DNA of 35,000 nt from Sphaeroforma sirkka (GCA_001586965.3 LUCW03000251.1:1-35000); one strand, 5' to 3'. Positions 10,674-22,440 are shown, counted from the stretch's first letter. The notes: generated by a model not told the origin, from the sequence alone. Made by a program: numbers and translations.

Positions 10674-12158
10674 TTCCTACCAGTCTCATACACTTTTTCG
10701 AGTTTACTGTGCTTTTAAAAGATGTCAATAGCGTGATTTTAGCCCATTTATTGCTGTTGTATTAGTTCTTTGTCGGCCTCAGAGGAGAGGTCGACGTATT
10801 CGTATGTTAGACTTTAAATGTTAGATATGGTAGCGTTGCACTTTTGTTAGGTCCTTGTCGGTCTTAAGGGCTTGATAAGTAGGTTAATAATTTTATTGTC
10901 ACCAGTGCCGTATAAAGACATTTTTTCTAAGTATACCATTTTTTTATAAACAAAAGGGACATCAGTGACTATGTAACAGACCAACCGGTTCTTAAAAAAA
11001 ATACCGTACCCCGCAGTATTTATTTTTAGATAGGTTGAATTTGAGATACTATGGCGCTATGCACTATGTGTGAATACTATGCTACTCAAACTCACACAAT
11101 TGTTTTTTTTTTCGAATTACAAAGTTCAGATTGTGGTTTTTTTTTATTTAGTCCTTTTGAATCGCTTGATTTTTTTGTGTTGTAAATACTACGAAATAGT
11201 AAATACAATAATTACTTTTTTAGCGGACAGTCTTTTGCAACTGTGGACTCCGTCCGCGGTCCGCGGATTGTCAAACTGCTTTCGATTGTCGAGAAATGTC
11301 GACCAGACGACCACTGGATTCTGGACCTATCAGACAGCCGGAGACTATTGGAGTATCTTCACTCCTCACTGCTCAGTTCCTCAGTGTCCAGTGTCCAGCT
11401 ATGTATTGTCCAGTGTCCAGTTGTCCACTCGACTCCACGGTCCACTGTCCAAACTCCAAAATCCCAACTCCCAAATCCAAAAGCCAAAAGGCTATGTATT
11501 GTCAATTTTTTTACAAATTGTGTTGGCCTCGTCGGTTGATTTTCTCTCTCTATCTCAGAGTGAGGGAGAGAGAGAAACCTGGGTTCTGACTTGAAACCTG
11601 GGTTCTGACTTGAAACCTGGGTCTGACTTGAAACCTGGGTTCTGACTTTAAACTGTCCCACACTGTCTCTCATCAGTCATCACATGAAAAGACAACAACT
11701 GATCGAGATGACTGAAAAACGCCCAAACAGTCAACCTGAACCACCTCGTAAGTCTTCAGGCTCTCAGCCGTCTCAGCTCTCTCTGACTCTCCTCGAGTCC
11801 TCTCTAGAGAGAGAGAGAGACTACTAGAGAGAGAGAAAGTGGAGAGAGAGAGAGTAGAGAAACTCTACTCTAGTGAGAGAGAGTAATATTTATTGATTTG
11901 ATATTTCTGAGAGAAGAACCACGCTGCGATTTTTTTATTTGGTTTTGTTTGTTGTTGATTTTTAAAAACCAAAAACAACCAAAGTGTACACATAAAACCA
12001 TAGCCTCGTTTAAAAAATAATGAAGGAGGCTATTTATTATAAAACACGTAAAAAATCTTTGGTCTGAGACTCTCAGTAGAGTCTGAACTCACTCTCTTTC
12101 TCTGTAGTATTTATTTTTAAAAAACAAAATAGATAGAGAGAGACACTAAACATATAAA
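10674..12158. other. Gene-free AT-rich spacer with GA/CT islands
   Basis: I found no credible coding sequence. Apparent open stretches at 11070-11670 are low complexity: GTCCA-type runs at 11380-11455, CCAAATCC-type runs at 11450-11495, and GA/CT blocks at 11540-11580 and 11775-11895. A small hairpin with arms ATAGCCTC and GGAGGCTAT lies at 11999-12032. A similar one (ATAGCCTTC with GAAGGCTAT) occurs at 22013-22048. Confidence 0.7.
11575..11649 (+). repeat. 19-bp minisatellite, four copies
   Basis: Four direct copies of AAACCTGGGTTCTGACTTG; the third lacks one T. The period is exact and the flanks are GA-rich. Confidence 0.9.
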
Positions 12159-12651
12159 TATGGTGCACTGAGCATATATTTAGATAGGGTATGGATAATA
12201 TTTATTTTTGAAGTTACCATTTCTATCCGTAAAAAAGAATGGAAAATAGATAATTAAATATACTGCGCGAACAGTAATCACCAATTATTAAAACAAAGGA
12301 GGCCAAAGCTGTCGTAAAAAAAAGGCCAATGTTGTTACGATAACAAAAACGTAATATGTTTGCACTGTATACATGAGAAATGGCCCCATACTGACATGTA
12401 AAAAGTTATTTTTCTACATGAAATTGAAAACTTCTTGATGATGCGGCACATCGACTTCTGCCCCCAAAAGTGCCAAATTCGAATTTTGAAAAACATTTCC
12501 AGAATCTGAGCAAGCCAACCCTTTTTTGAGAGCAATTTCCGCTATCTAACTCATCGATCGGGCCAGTGGTTGAGGACTTGAGGGTGCTATACTTGCTCGA
12601 TTTAGGGGTGATTCCAAAATCCAAACCCTATCTATACATGAGTGCACCGTA
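12159..12651. mobile_element. MITE-like element with terminal inverted repeats and TA target duplication
   Basis: The left end (TA then TGGTGCACTGAGC, AGATAGGGTATGGAT) and the reverse complement of the right end (TA then CGGTGCACTCATG, AGATAGGGTTTGGAT) match over roughly 30 bp, apart from a small gap. The unit of about 489 bp is flanked by TA on both sides, as for Tc1/mariner-type elements. It codes for no transposase. Parts of its middle resemble 13330-13520 and the reverse complement of 22090-22300, so it may belong to a family with more copies here. Confidence 0.6.
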
Positions 12652-12757
12652 TCTCAGTCTCTCTCCAGAGTTCAGAGTTCAACACTTCAGCCTCTAACGA
12701 AAATCATTTTGTCATTTTTATTATGAAATAATCGGAATTTTAACTCAATTTGTACAG

Positions 12758-13100
12758 CGAGATCGGCAATGAGCTATAGAAGCCATAGCCGTCGAGAAGA
12801 AGAAAATCGGCTACATAAAGTATATGTGATGGGTCATGGGTGTCCTACATGCTGTGGCCACATTTGTGGACTGGGTGGCCAATTTCTTTTTCTCGGTTCT
12901 CTCTCTAGAATAATATATACAGATATACATGAAATATTGGTAAATTCAGTGAAAGAACAACTAAAAATGGTGAACTCTTAGCACGCAGCCCGAAGAAGCT
13001 ACCCAGATAATCGCTACAGTGATAGGAGACGTCGCTACAGTTATAGCAGCCACTCAGGAAGACACCTGTACAACTGGATCCGAATCGTTGTTCAAGGACA
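12758..13100 (+). CDS. Possible two-exon fragment rich in Arg/Ser (SR-like), uncertain
   Basis: After a good acceptor (TTTGTACAG) a frame reads RSAMSYRSHSRREEENRLHK up to a donor GTATATG at about 12820. An acceptor CTCTTAG before 12982 opens HAARRSYPDNRYSDRRRRYS and YSSHSGRH in matching phase, ending at a stop after about 45 codons. The Arg/Ser/Tyr pattern recalls the RS domains of SR splicing factors. The second exon also has an alternative frame, TQPEEATQ and later TQPEAATQ, that repeats at the protein level, so the true frame is in doubt. There is no RNA-recognition motif nearby and a MITE lies just upstream. It could be a captured or orphan fragment, or chance. Confidence 0.25.
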
Positions 13101-13255
13101 CCGAAGAATCCATTGAAGACACGCAGCCTGAAGCCGCCACCCAGCTGTATTCTAAGATTGGTAATAATAATGTCATACCACAGAATGTAGAGACAGTATG
13201 CAAACAAGACTATTTTATGTTGTTGGACTGGAATATTCATCCATGAGTGAGCTCA

Positions 13256-13570
13256 CTGTGCGTATATTATTGCACAGAATAGATGTTTTCTATACGAAAA
13301 TTTCAACTTCTATGATTCTATCACTTCCACCGATAATGATGCAGCATGTCGATTTCTGCCGTCAAAAGCTCGTATTTCGGACCGGAAGGGTCTCCTAGTA
13401 TAAGCGGGCCAAATTTTTGGGATTTTTCAAAAAATATTTTCTGACCAGTCCGAATTTTTTAGAATGTGTCCGGGACGGGTTCCATGCTCACCCAAAGAGT
13501 AGGGGTCATTTTACATTTAGAGGGTGATCCAGTGATGTATACGCATTGTAATGCAACTGCACCCTAGTAG
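13256..13570. repeat. Possible second member of the 12.2-12.65 kb repeat family
   Basis: The stretch GATGCAGCATGTCGATTTCT followed by GCCGTCAAAAG at 13337-13367 resembles GATGCGGCACATCGACTTCT then GCCCCCAAAAG at 12440-12470, and both are followed by a WGGCCARATT-like motif and later TAGGGGT. I could not find clear inverted ends, so the boundaries are approximate. Confidence 0.35.
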
Positions 13571-14776
13571 ATTACTCAAAAGTAGGAGTAAAATAGTGGT
13601 TTACTGCTCCTACTCACTAAATTTTACTTTTGTTTATTATGTATTTTATTGTTTTTACAACAAATATCAAAAACAAAATAGTATTTTTTTTTAATAAAGA
13701 TTTTACCTTCGAAGAGAATCATATATATACATAAATATATAATAAATCATAAAAAAATTAAAAATCAAAACCAAAATGGAAAACCTCCAACTTCTTCAAG
13801 GCTCCACCTAAAAACTCATGAATCCTGTACTATTTTTTAAAAGTAAAATTGAAAAAGCCAAAAGAGGCCCAGAGTCCAAACTCCAGAGTCCAAACTCCAG
13901 AGTTCAGACTCTCCAGCGACCTTCTCTCTCTCCCTTTTTTCTGCAGAGAGAATGCAGATTGATAACGAGGCTCTTTTTTAAATTGCTGTGATCTCTGCTA
14001 TCTGCGTACAAACATTGGGCCTTAATATTTTTCGCAAATTATACCTATGCTCTTCAATTCTGATATTATTGAAGGTTGGTTTTTACTAAGAAGCTTTGAG
14101 CATTCCATTCGACGGTAAATAGTAAATACAGGCAGCCTGAGACAGGTGAACAACGCTGGAATCAGGAATCAGGATCTATAGATTTTCTTAAGTTTAAAAA
14201 GTACATATCTTTTGTTTTATTTGTTTTAAAACAATGAATAATAAAGACTACGGAATAAATAATATGTAGAAACAGTAAATATATGCATTTATTAAAATAT
14301 ATTTACAAAAAAAACAAAACAAAGCATAAGGAAAAATGACAGGTGACAAAATACTGTCGCCGGGAGCCCTATGATTGCATAGCAAAGTATATTCCAACCA
14401 CTCAAACATCACGGTTAAAAAATAATAGATACTTATCACTCTTGACCCTGTGGACAGAGTCTGTTGACTATGACACTCTGTTCTTTCTCGACTATTGACT
14501 TTGAGTATCGGGCTATCGGCGCACACAAAACAAGCAAGAGAAATCGGAAAAGAAAGAGAGGGTCCGTCAGGCTGTCCGAGTTGAGACTTGTGTGGGGGAC
14601 TAAGAGTGCAAATTTAAGAAAGAAATGCTGAAAATTGAAATGCATCACATCTCACGAGTCTCACGATATCATCACAAATACATAACAACGGGGCTTGATT
14701 TACGAAGTGCTCATTTGTTCTTGCATTATCTTTTGAAAGGACTAGAGTGCGAAGTGAAATTTCACAATAATCAAAA
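13571..14776. other. AT-rich spacer upstream of the zinc-finger gene
   Basis: No supported gene. It contains a short tandem run of AGAGTCCAAACTCC-like units at 13868-13912 and A/T-rich tracts at 13680-13780 and 14260-14330. The promoter of the gene at 14777 should lie in its last few hundred bases, but I see no TATA box or other site I can defend. Confidence 0.6.
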
Positions 14777-15295
14777 ATGACCGAGAGAAAAAATTCCGCT
14801 CAGCCGAAGCAGGATACATCATCGGCAAAATTTAGCGAACAAAGAACACCAGAAATGGAGACAGAAGAAAATACCGACTTAAAAATTGACGACAACGACA
14901 GTGCTGATTCAGACAGACCTGACGATAGTGACGCAAAGTGCAAGACCAAGCGGAAACGTCGGAAGTTCAAAGATCTTGACCGACCCTTTGTGTGTGACAT
15001 CCCGAAATGCGGCCGACCATATGCCACGGAGCATTCGCTGAACCAGGTGAGCTTAGATAGTATGAATTGTATCGCTGAGGACACTTACGTGCGTCATATA
15101 TATACCTATATTATATCTATATATTATATATATATATATATATTATAGACATATATAGACATATATATATACATGTATATATATATTGCTATAACTATAT
15201 CTGTATATAGCTATATAACTATATATTTATACCTGTATATAATCCATTCGGATCCGCCTGAAGATGGACTGACTACTTCAACTCCATCTATACCC

Positions 15296-15380
<85 letters not shown>

Positions 15381-15719
15381 TATATATACATAAATGTATA
15401 AAGTACATAAAATATATTACACATGCATGTATACAGATATATACGTACGTATGCCTACATATACATATATATAAATACATATGTATACTATAGAATATAT
15501 ATATATATATATATACATATATATATACATAGACCTATTCTATATACATATGTCCATACCGACATATTTGCGTTGCTTATATATGATACACACGGTCATA
15601 TGCACGTAAAAATAAAACACATACACATATGTGCAAATGGGCTTATATATTCATATTGATATCAATATATATATATATATATATAATATATATATCTGTA
15701 TATATGTGAGCGTCGATCG

Positions 15720-15772
<53 letters not shown>

Positions 15773-18589
15773 TATTTATGCATGTCTGTCTCTGTCTATA
15801 CCTATGTCTATTTTTGTATTTCTATGTATTTATTTATGTATGTATACATATATATGTATCTGTATGTATTTGTATTTTTATGCATATTCTTATGATGTAT
15901 GTATGTATATGCATATATATACGTAAAATGTATATATATGAATATATATTTATACACAAATCTATATGTATATTTATACATTGTAATTCCTATATACATA
16001 CCTTCATGTATGTGTGCATGTATGCATAAATTATATTCTGCATATGTAGATATTCATATACAAGTAAATATATTTTTTCCAAATAGAAGTAGACATATAT
16101 ACATGTGTGTTTGCTTTCTACACGCATAGATCTACGTGATCAGAACGGAGGAATCTAAATGTGTAGAACGACATGGATAAGGAGCACGTCTATCTATATC
16201 ATTGTAATCGGCTTCCTAGATTGCTTTGATTCTCAATGTCTGTAAATTATCGGAAGGTACACGTACCCCCCTGCTGAAAGAATTGTCAGCGATCGTGTTA
16301 TTTCCAATGCAAATTGTGTACGTACCACATGTGGTGATATTTTTATTTTTATTCGGCATATGTATGCTCTCTTATAATGGTAGATTCATATTTGTATATA
16401 TCTGAAAAAGTTGCATTGTATTTTTGATATATTTTGTCGTTTATAGATTGCATGCATGCTAAAAGTAATATATTCTGTCTATCTGTAGAAACATGTTCAC
16501 AAAGGCACATCCATGTGTATGAAGCTGACGTTCGTCTTCAGAGCTGTATGATTGCTTGCACACGCATTAGTCATAGGCCTACAGTGATGCATCAAATAGT
16601 AGGATGTTAATCTAAAGAATTGAGATGTCTTTGATCCGTTTCATGTATATAATATATTATCCTGTCTGCTTACTTCTCTTATTTCTCACTCCTTTGCAGC
16701 ATATCCGACTTAAGCATCAGGCCAAAACAACGAGCGAGCGAAGAATGTCTTGCCCTATCAACGTCCAACTCGGGCCTGGTTCTGGTATGTTAATGCTCTC
16801 ACCTCTTTCACGATGTATATAGAATATATTAACACAGTACCACTATCTTTGTGCTTCATTTGCATTGCCCTCACTATTCTACTTCCACATCTCATCAACT
16901 GCAGATTTACTGCCAGAAACCTCTCAGATTGCCGGCCCATTTCCGGTTCGTCGTCAAGCTACTCATCCACGCGGGCCTATATCACATCCAGTAAACCCCG
17001 GACACCCGGGACACGCCGTTCACCCCGGACACGCAGGACCTCCAGCACAATCAAGACCGTCAGGTCCTCTAGGGCCACCAGGGCCTCCAGGACATGCTTT
17101 CAATAGATCTTATCGTCCTCGACCACCCCCAAGACTATACCCTTATATCGGCGAACATGGAATGCGCTACCCGGAGCGGGCTGGGAGTCATCTCCACGGT
17201 ACATACCCTCCGTATTTGCATACAGATAGAGAGACGCCAAAATCAGAGTATCACCCAAGACACAGTTATCATGGGTACGACCCTCGAGAAAGTTTGTATC
17301 GGGATTTTAGACCACACGCTTTCAGAGAGCATAGAGAATGGCCCGAATACAGACTACAACCTGTACGAGACCTTCATGTGGGTGCACCGGCTTTGAGCGC
17401 TGGTAGCTGGCCGACCTCAAATGGGTATGTTTGAATAGTGAACTTTTACATGTGAAGGATTTAAAAATGATTACATCTACACTCACGGAATCCATACCGT
17501 ATTTCATATATCGATTAATCGGCTTTCTCAATTTGAATGTCAATTATTTCCCACAGTATGCGCCGTTCACACAGTGGAAAAGCAATAGCTGGGCAAAGGG
17601 TCAAAGAAAATCCGTTGGAATCCGCGGTTCCGCGGTCGCGTCCGCATCGAGCTAATGTCTACCGCCGACGTGCGTCTCTGCAGAGGCGAGAGTCTACGAA
17701 TTCTTCATTCAATCCATTCGGCCAAGATTCACACGCTCATCTCGACAACTCACCCATCTCGCTTACTTTGGACGACACAAATTATCAAGTTGCCACGCCT
17801 AGTGAGCATACGTCGCAGATACACACATTCACTACTGGACAAAAATCAACACAAGAACTTTCACTAACCAAGGTTGCAAAAGGCGCCAAGGAAAACGCTT
17901 TGACTGGCCGGGGCATGCGAATGTCTTCTGGGAACGCCGACAAACCGTGCTTGAACCCCGCCTTACTCATTGATGGAGAATGTGGAACAACACCCGACAG
18001 CTGGCAGAGTTTGCATGATGCAGATATTCAAAATTCGAGTGGAATGCTTTTAGATTCTATTATCGAAAACGGCGAGTACACTACTTCACTTGAAAATACA
18101 AAAGATGATTCCGTTGCAAGACAAGCGGTGTCAGATGCAGCGGAAGAGCTGGAACTACGAACAGAAGCAAGTAACATCATACTAAGCACGGCGAATGCCA
18201 TCTCGTTTCTGGCTAAAGTAACGGAGAAAACGGTCAATATCGACTCCCAATTATCTTCAATATCGCGCACGAGTACGAACTCATCTACGATGAACGGTTT
18301 TGACACCCAATTTTATTCAATGGGCAGTACTGAAAGGCTGTTTTCGGGCCGCTCAGAGTCCACTTCGAATACTGAGACCGATATGGACTACACACAATAT
18401 GTCTCTTTATTTACAGGGGTATCCAGTTTCCCCGCGAACGACATGATGTCGTCCGCTGTTGACGATACAGCATTCTGTACTTGGATTCCTGACAAATTCG
18501 ACTTTGATGATATTATTGATGCTTCCGAGTACATGTTTGCCACCAACTTTCCCGATGCGGAACTCAATCAAAATATGAAATCTGAATAG
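14777..18589 (+). CDS. Single C2H2 zinc-finger protein, putative transcription factor (4 exons, 635 aa)
   Basis: Exons are 14777-15046, 16700-16784, 16905-17424 and 17557-18589; all introns are GT-AG and the phases (0, 1, 2) join without a stop. The ATG at 14777 is the first in frame. Residues 1-55 are acidic and Ser-rich; 56-65 ([10 protein letters not shown]) is a likely nuclear signal. A C2H2 finger follows: C73, C78, H91, H96, spacing C-x4-C-x12-H-x4-H, in [18 protein letters not shown] and HIRLKH. Residues about 130-190 are Gly/Pro/His-rich and collagen-like; the Tyr/Arg/His-rich part reaches about 290. The C-terminal half is Ser/Thr/Asn-rich and ends in an acidic-hydrophobic stretch ([17 protein letters not shown]) that looks like an activation domain. 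DNA binding and nuclear location are inferred; targets are unknown. Confidence 0.85.
15299..15376. repeat. (TA)n microsatellite
   Basis: An uninterrupted TA run of about 39 units within intron 1. Confidence 0.95.
15724..15770. repeat. (TA)n microsatellite
   Basis: A second pure TA run of about 23 units in intron 1. Confidence 0.95.
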
Positions 18590-18625
18590 GATGCTACCCC
18601 GATTGCTGAGTCGGTGTGACAGCAA

Positions 18626-18631
18626 AATAAA
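18626..18631 (+). promoter_or_regulatory. Candidate polyadenylation signal of the zinc-finger gene
   Basis: AATAAA lies 37 nt past the TAG stop; another AATAAA lies at 18802-18807. The second would give a more usual 3' UTR length. Which one is used cannot be told. Confidence 0.4.
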
Positions 18632-18699
18632 TCGGCGATCCGTCCAGGGATGGCTTTAAGAACTGTTGCGAGATACTGACAACGCCATGTCTCTTGTAA

Positions 18700-18721
18700 C
18701 TTTCAGCAAGCTGAAAGTTTT
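18700..18721. other. Perfect hairpin downstream of the zinc-finger gene
   Basis: Two 10-nt arms, AACTTTCAGC and GCTGAAAGTT, are separated by AA. It lies about 110 bp past the stop, within the possible 3' UTR. Role unknown. Confidence 0.6.
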
Positions 18722-19070
18722 GACTGATGTGGAATTAATACGCAAGCATCTCTGACTGGACTAGCAAGCATCATTGACGAATCACGTCCACAAGAAAATA
18801 TAATAAAGGAAGACGGCAAGTAATCGGTTTGAAAATAGTATCTCCGCTCGTTAGCAGTAGATACTAGACATCAATGACTCCCAGTTGCATGCAAGCGGAT
18901 TTCATTGCAGATCAATAGATATATTTCAGTGCGCGTAAGTTCAACCGAATTGGCATAATCATACTGTAGCGAAATTCCTCAGTTTATAAAGATTTAAATG
19001 CCACTGAACTGACCTATCTGCCGTCTCATTAGATGAAACCGTCGACAGAGGTGTCAGTCCACTTATGCTT

Positions 19071-19172
19071 GAGGCGATGCATTGTTCAAGCAAGTATGGT
19101 TGTCTCAGTAAGGTCTCAAGTGAGGCGATGTATTATTCAACGAAGTAAGTAGGGTCAGTGAAGCCTCTAAAG
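19071..19172. repeat. 51-bp imperfect tandem duplication
   Basis: GAGGCGATG recurs at 19071 and 19122, and both copies continue with a CATTGTTCAA or TATTATTCAA motif and GAAGTA/CAAGTA. The copies have diverged. Confidence 0.65.
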
Positions 19173-20133
19173 TGATTAACCAACAAACAGCAGTGCCCAG
19201 TCTTCCGTATATCATAAGAAGGTAGGTTTCTAACGTGTCCCCCTTCTGAACGTTCGGAAAACAAACAACTTGCATCATTAATTTGTAAATTCAAAGATTG
19301 CTAAGCTCAAAAGGCTTTTGAAATGCAAGAAAATACCACTACAGGACCATCACAACTGGCTATATTGAAGCTTTATTTTCCAATCACTATAACGCTATTT
19401 ACTAAATAAGTTGCTTGAATCTCAGGACCTGGTTTTCAAAAACGATACATAATCAATACCCAGTAGTGCGATGCATGGATTTGGAAGTTGAAACTAGTTC
19501 CTCACTTGTGCAAATCGACTATTTACGTCTATAGCTCATAGGATCACTAATTCATGAGCATTTTTACTTTTTAGGGTGAACGACAGGAAGCCGTGAGGGC
19601 ACCCTTTGTAAATTCGCGAGCTGTTTGTATTGAATATATATATATATATATATTGTACATTTGCGGCTTGCGCTGTGTAACTGTTAGAGTTTAGAGTTTA
19701 GACGTGCCTCTATTGTGCTCATACGCTCATCATGTTTTTCGTGATTGACTTTCCCACACCTGTTTCGCAACGCCACATGACAGTTATACTTTTTTAAATA
19801 AGTTTTTTTTAAATAACACATCCCATGATGCATGATCCCACCAGGCCCTACTCTCGCTCTCTCTCTCTCTCTCTCTCTCTAGGCTATTAATACTACTACT
19901 CTTTCTAGAGTAGAAAGTAGAATCTGAGAATCATCATCCCAGACCCAGGGCCCAGGCCCCAGGCCACAGTGGTACGGCTCGCACAAGGCTCCCAAGCGCC
20001 AGAGCCCCGGAGTCAGCTTCGGAGAGTATGTACTAAATAAACAGTGTCGCTGAGATCAGTGAGACTCAGTCTCTACTCTAAGAGAGATATTAGACTATTA
20101 GTGTGTGAGACTTCAGACTAGCCTAGCCGCTCT

Positions 20134-20155
20134 CTACTATTTAGCTAAATAGTAG
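20134..20155. other. 22-bp perfect palindrome
   Basis: Each arm is CTACTATTTAG and its exact complement follows without spacer, inside a CT/GA-rich block. Confidence 0.7.
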
Positions 20156-20763
20156 TATGTAGAGCGAGAGAGGTCCGAGAGAGAGGGGTCTGAGAGACTG
20201 AGACTGAGACTGAGAGAGAGAGACCTAAATCCTGACAGAGGTGAATAAGGTGATCCGCAAATCTCGGTCCGCAATGCACGATGTTGCGCCATTCGACTCA
20301 CTTGAACCAGTTTTTAAAAAACGGTAAATCCACTTTTTTCAAAAGTTATTTTGTTTTATTAAAAAACCCTTAAAAAAAAGAAAATAAAGCGATATCTGTA
20401 TTCCAAAGTATGGAGTAAATACTACATAGATTGTGCTTCTGTGCGTTCTTTTGGTTTTATTCTTAAAAACAACCAAAAAGAGAAATAAATAGAAAGAGCA
20501 AAATGTCCTGAGAATCAGAAATGTGGCAATATTTTTAAAAAAATTAAAAAAACAAGCATGTATATATTTTATATATAAAAAGGCTAAAGCATTGAGTACA
20601 GTGTGAATAAACTGTAATTCTGTAAATATGTAAAAACATAATGTCTCTCTCTTTACTCGACAAGAAAAAAGGGTGAGACTCGTGGAGATGTGTACACTGT
20701 ACCGTGTATTTATTTACACTGTACATTGACTACAGTCTATACTCTGTAGCCTGTACTCTGTAT

Positions 20764-20961
20764 GTACCCCCTACGATTTGGAGCGAGATTCATATTATTA
20801 TACAAAATATGTATTTTTATTTTTACATATTTTCGACGGTATCTTTTTATTATTATGTATTTGTACCCCCTACGATTTGGAGCGAGATTCATATTATTAT
20901 ACAAAATATGTATTTTTATTTTTGCATATTTTCGACGGTATCTTTTTATTATTATATATTT
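20764..20961. repeat. 99-bp tandem duplication, two nearly identical copies
   Basis: GTACCCCCTACGATTTGGAG starts both copies (20764 and 20863), and they differ at only a base or two (TTTTTACAT against TTTTTGCAT). The period is a multiple of three, which keeps several frames open on both strands. I read the apparent ORFs here as by-products. Confidence 0.9.
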
Positions 20962-22014
20962 CTTAATATTTCGTATAGTTCTCAACGTACTTCATATTTT
21001 TTTTGCGTATTTCGTATTTCGTATTTCATAGTATTTCGTAAGAATTTCATTTGAATTCGTATTTCTAAAAAAAATCATATTACATATATCTATTCTCGGT
21101 TCAAAAAACAAATATAATTTATATATATTTTGTTTTGGCAAATAACTAAAGTGTCTAACGAACACTGGTGGGTACAAATGCTGGGGCCAACTACCAACAG
21201 CTCAGTATCGTCGGCGACTGTCCACAGTCCACACATGTTTTTGGCGTATTTAGAGGCGTTGTCGACTTATTACGACTAACACATAATGTAAAAAAAATAT
21301 CAAAATCAGGTCTCAAGATCTTTTTTTTAGAAAAACTGTATCTAATTTTTTTAAGTGAACTTTTGTTTTGGGATTTGTTTAATCTTTTTTGGATCTGTTT
21401 ATTTATATTTGATTATTTTGATATTATAGTATTACATTTTCAGGAAGGGCGTATATTTGATATTTACTCTCGGCAAGGGTGACAATGCGACCTTGGATCT
21501 ATTTCAAGTTTTATTTTTATCACTAAAAGCTTTTTAGCTATTAGGTCCCTCAGAACTTTATTTATTCCAAATAAGGAGCTAAATGAAGCTTTTTATACCC
21601 ATTTAAGGATGTGATACCCGCAGAAGAGATACGGTTATTTTTAATTCACATAAATACTTGCACTTTTACTTCTGAGGCGGGGCCGCGGGGGGTTTCTCCG
21701 AAAACCCAAAATTAAAAATTAACGTAAAAGCAAGCGAACGAACCTCCCCCCCCCCAACAACAACAACAACCAAAAAAAAAATTGGAAATCATGACCCAAA
21801 CGTGAACCAAAATAGAAGTTGCAGGTTAACCATGGGTAACGCTTTCGCAAAACAAATACGGGTACGAAAACCCTAAAATAAAAATGACCGTTTTCCCCTC
21901 TTTTCAGAGCTTTAGTTCCGCACCAATGTCAGCGGTGTTTTATTTTTCTTTTTTTAAAACAAAACAAAAACTATTTTAAAAATATACATGGAGAAAAAAA
22001 CAAAAACAAAAACA

Positions 22015-22440
22015 TAGCCTTCTAAAAATTAAAAACAAGGAAGGCTATAGTGCAATCGCTTTTTAAACTGATACAGGAAACCACCCCTACTTCAGCCAGG
22101 CACAGCACACTAATAGTGACCCGATTCGGACGTTTGAGAGCGGAAAATGCTCTCAATGACCTGATTGAGAAAATCACCCGGACACATTTTTGGATTTGTA
22201 CTTGGTTCAAAATCTAGTTTTGACAAATCTTGAAAATTTGGCTATTTGTGGTGGAACCCACCTTACAGTACGAATTTTGGACATTTGAAGGCATAAATCG
22301 ACATCCCAGCCCATTATGCTATCATCAGATTTTCGAAATGTTGAAAGATGTATAAAAAAATCGCATCTACTAGACATCTCAGCTGTAACTATATCGTACA
22401 CATTCTTGAGGAGTATACTTCTTCTTGGCAAATTCTACCT
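22015..22440 (-). repeat. Possible third member of the 12.2 kb repeat family
   Basis: On the minus strand, GATGTCGATTTATGCCTTCA followed by AATGTCCAAAATTCG, then GTGTCCGGG and GTAGGGGT, parallel motifs at 12440-12615 and 13337-13520 in the same order. A hairpin with arms ATAGCCTTC/GAAGGCTAT sits at its left edge. Boundaries are uncertain. Confidence 0.35.

Larger units (their letters stand above)
15047..16699 (+). other. Intron 1 of the zinc-finger gene, TA-rich
   Basis: This 1653-bp intron (GTGAGC to TTTGCAG) lies between Gln90 and His91, inside the zinc finger. About the first kilobase is almost pure TA-type microsatellite, with pure runs at 15299-15376 and 15724-15770 and degenerate TATACA runs between. 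The TA runs keep several frames open by chance; they are not genes. The last 500 bp are ordinary AT-rich sequence. The other introns are only 120 and 132 bp. Confidence 0.85.

Noticed and set aside
11070-11673. ORFs of about 100-170 codons on both strands
   Set aside because: They cover GA/CT blocks, GTCCA runs and a 19-bp minisatellite, with no domain or splice logic.
15173-16129. Several open frames on both strands, rich in Tyr/Ile
   Set aside because: They are translations of TATA microsatellite inside intron 1 of the zinc-finger gene; no domain and no codon bias.
20704-21054. Apparent small membrane proteins in several frames
   Set aside because: They come from the 99-bp duplication, whose period keeps frames open; AT-rich hydrophobic codons are expected by chance.
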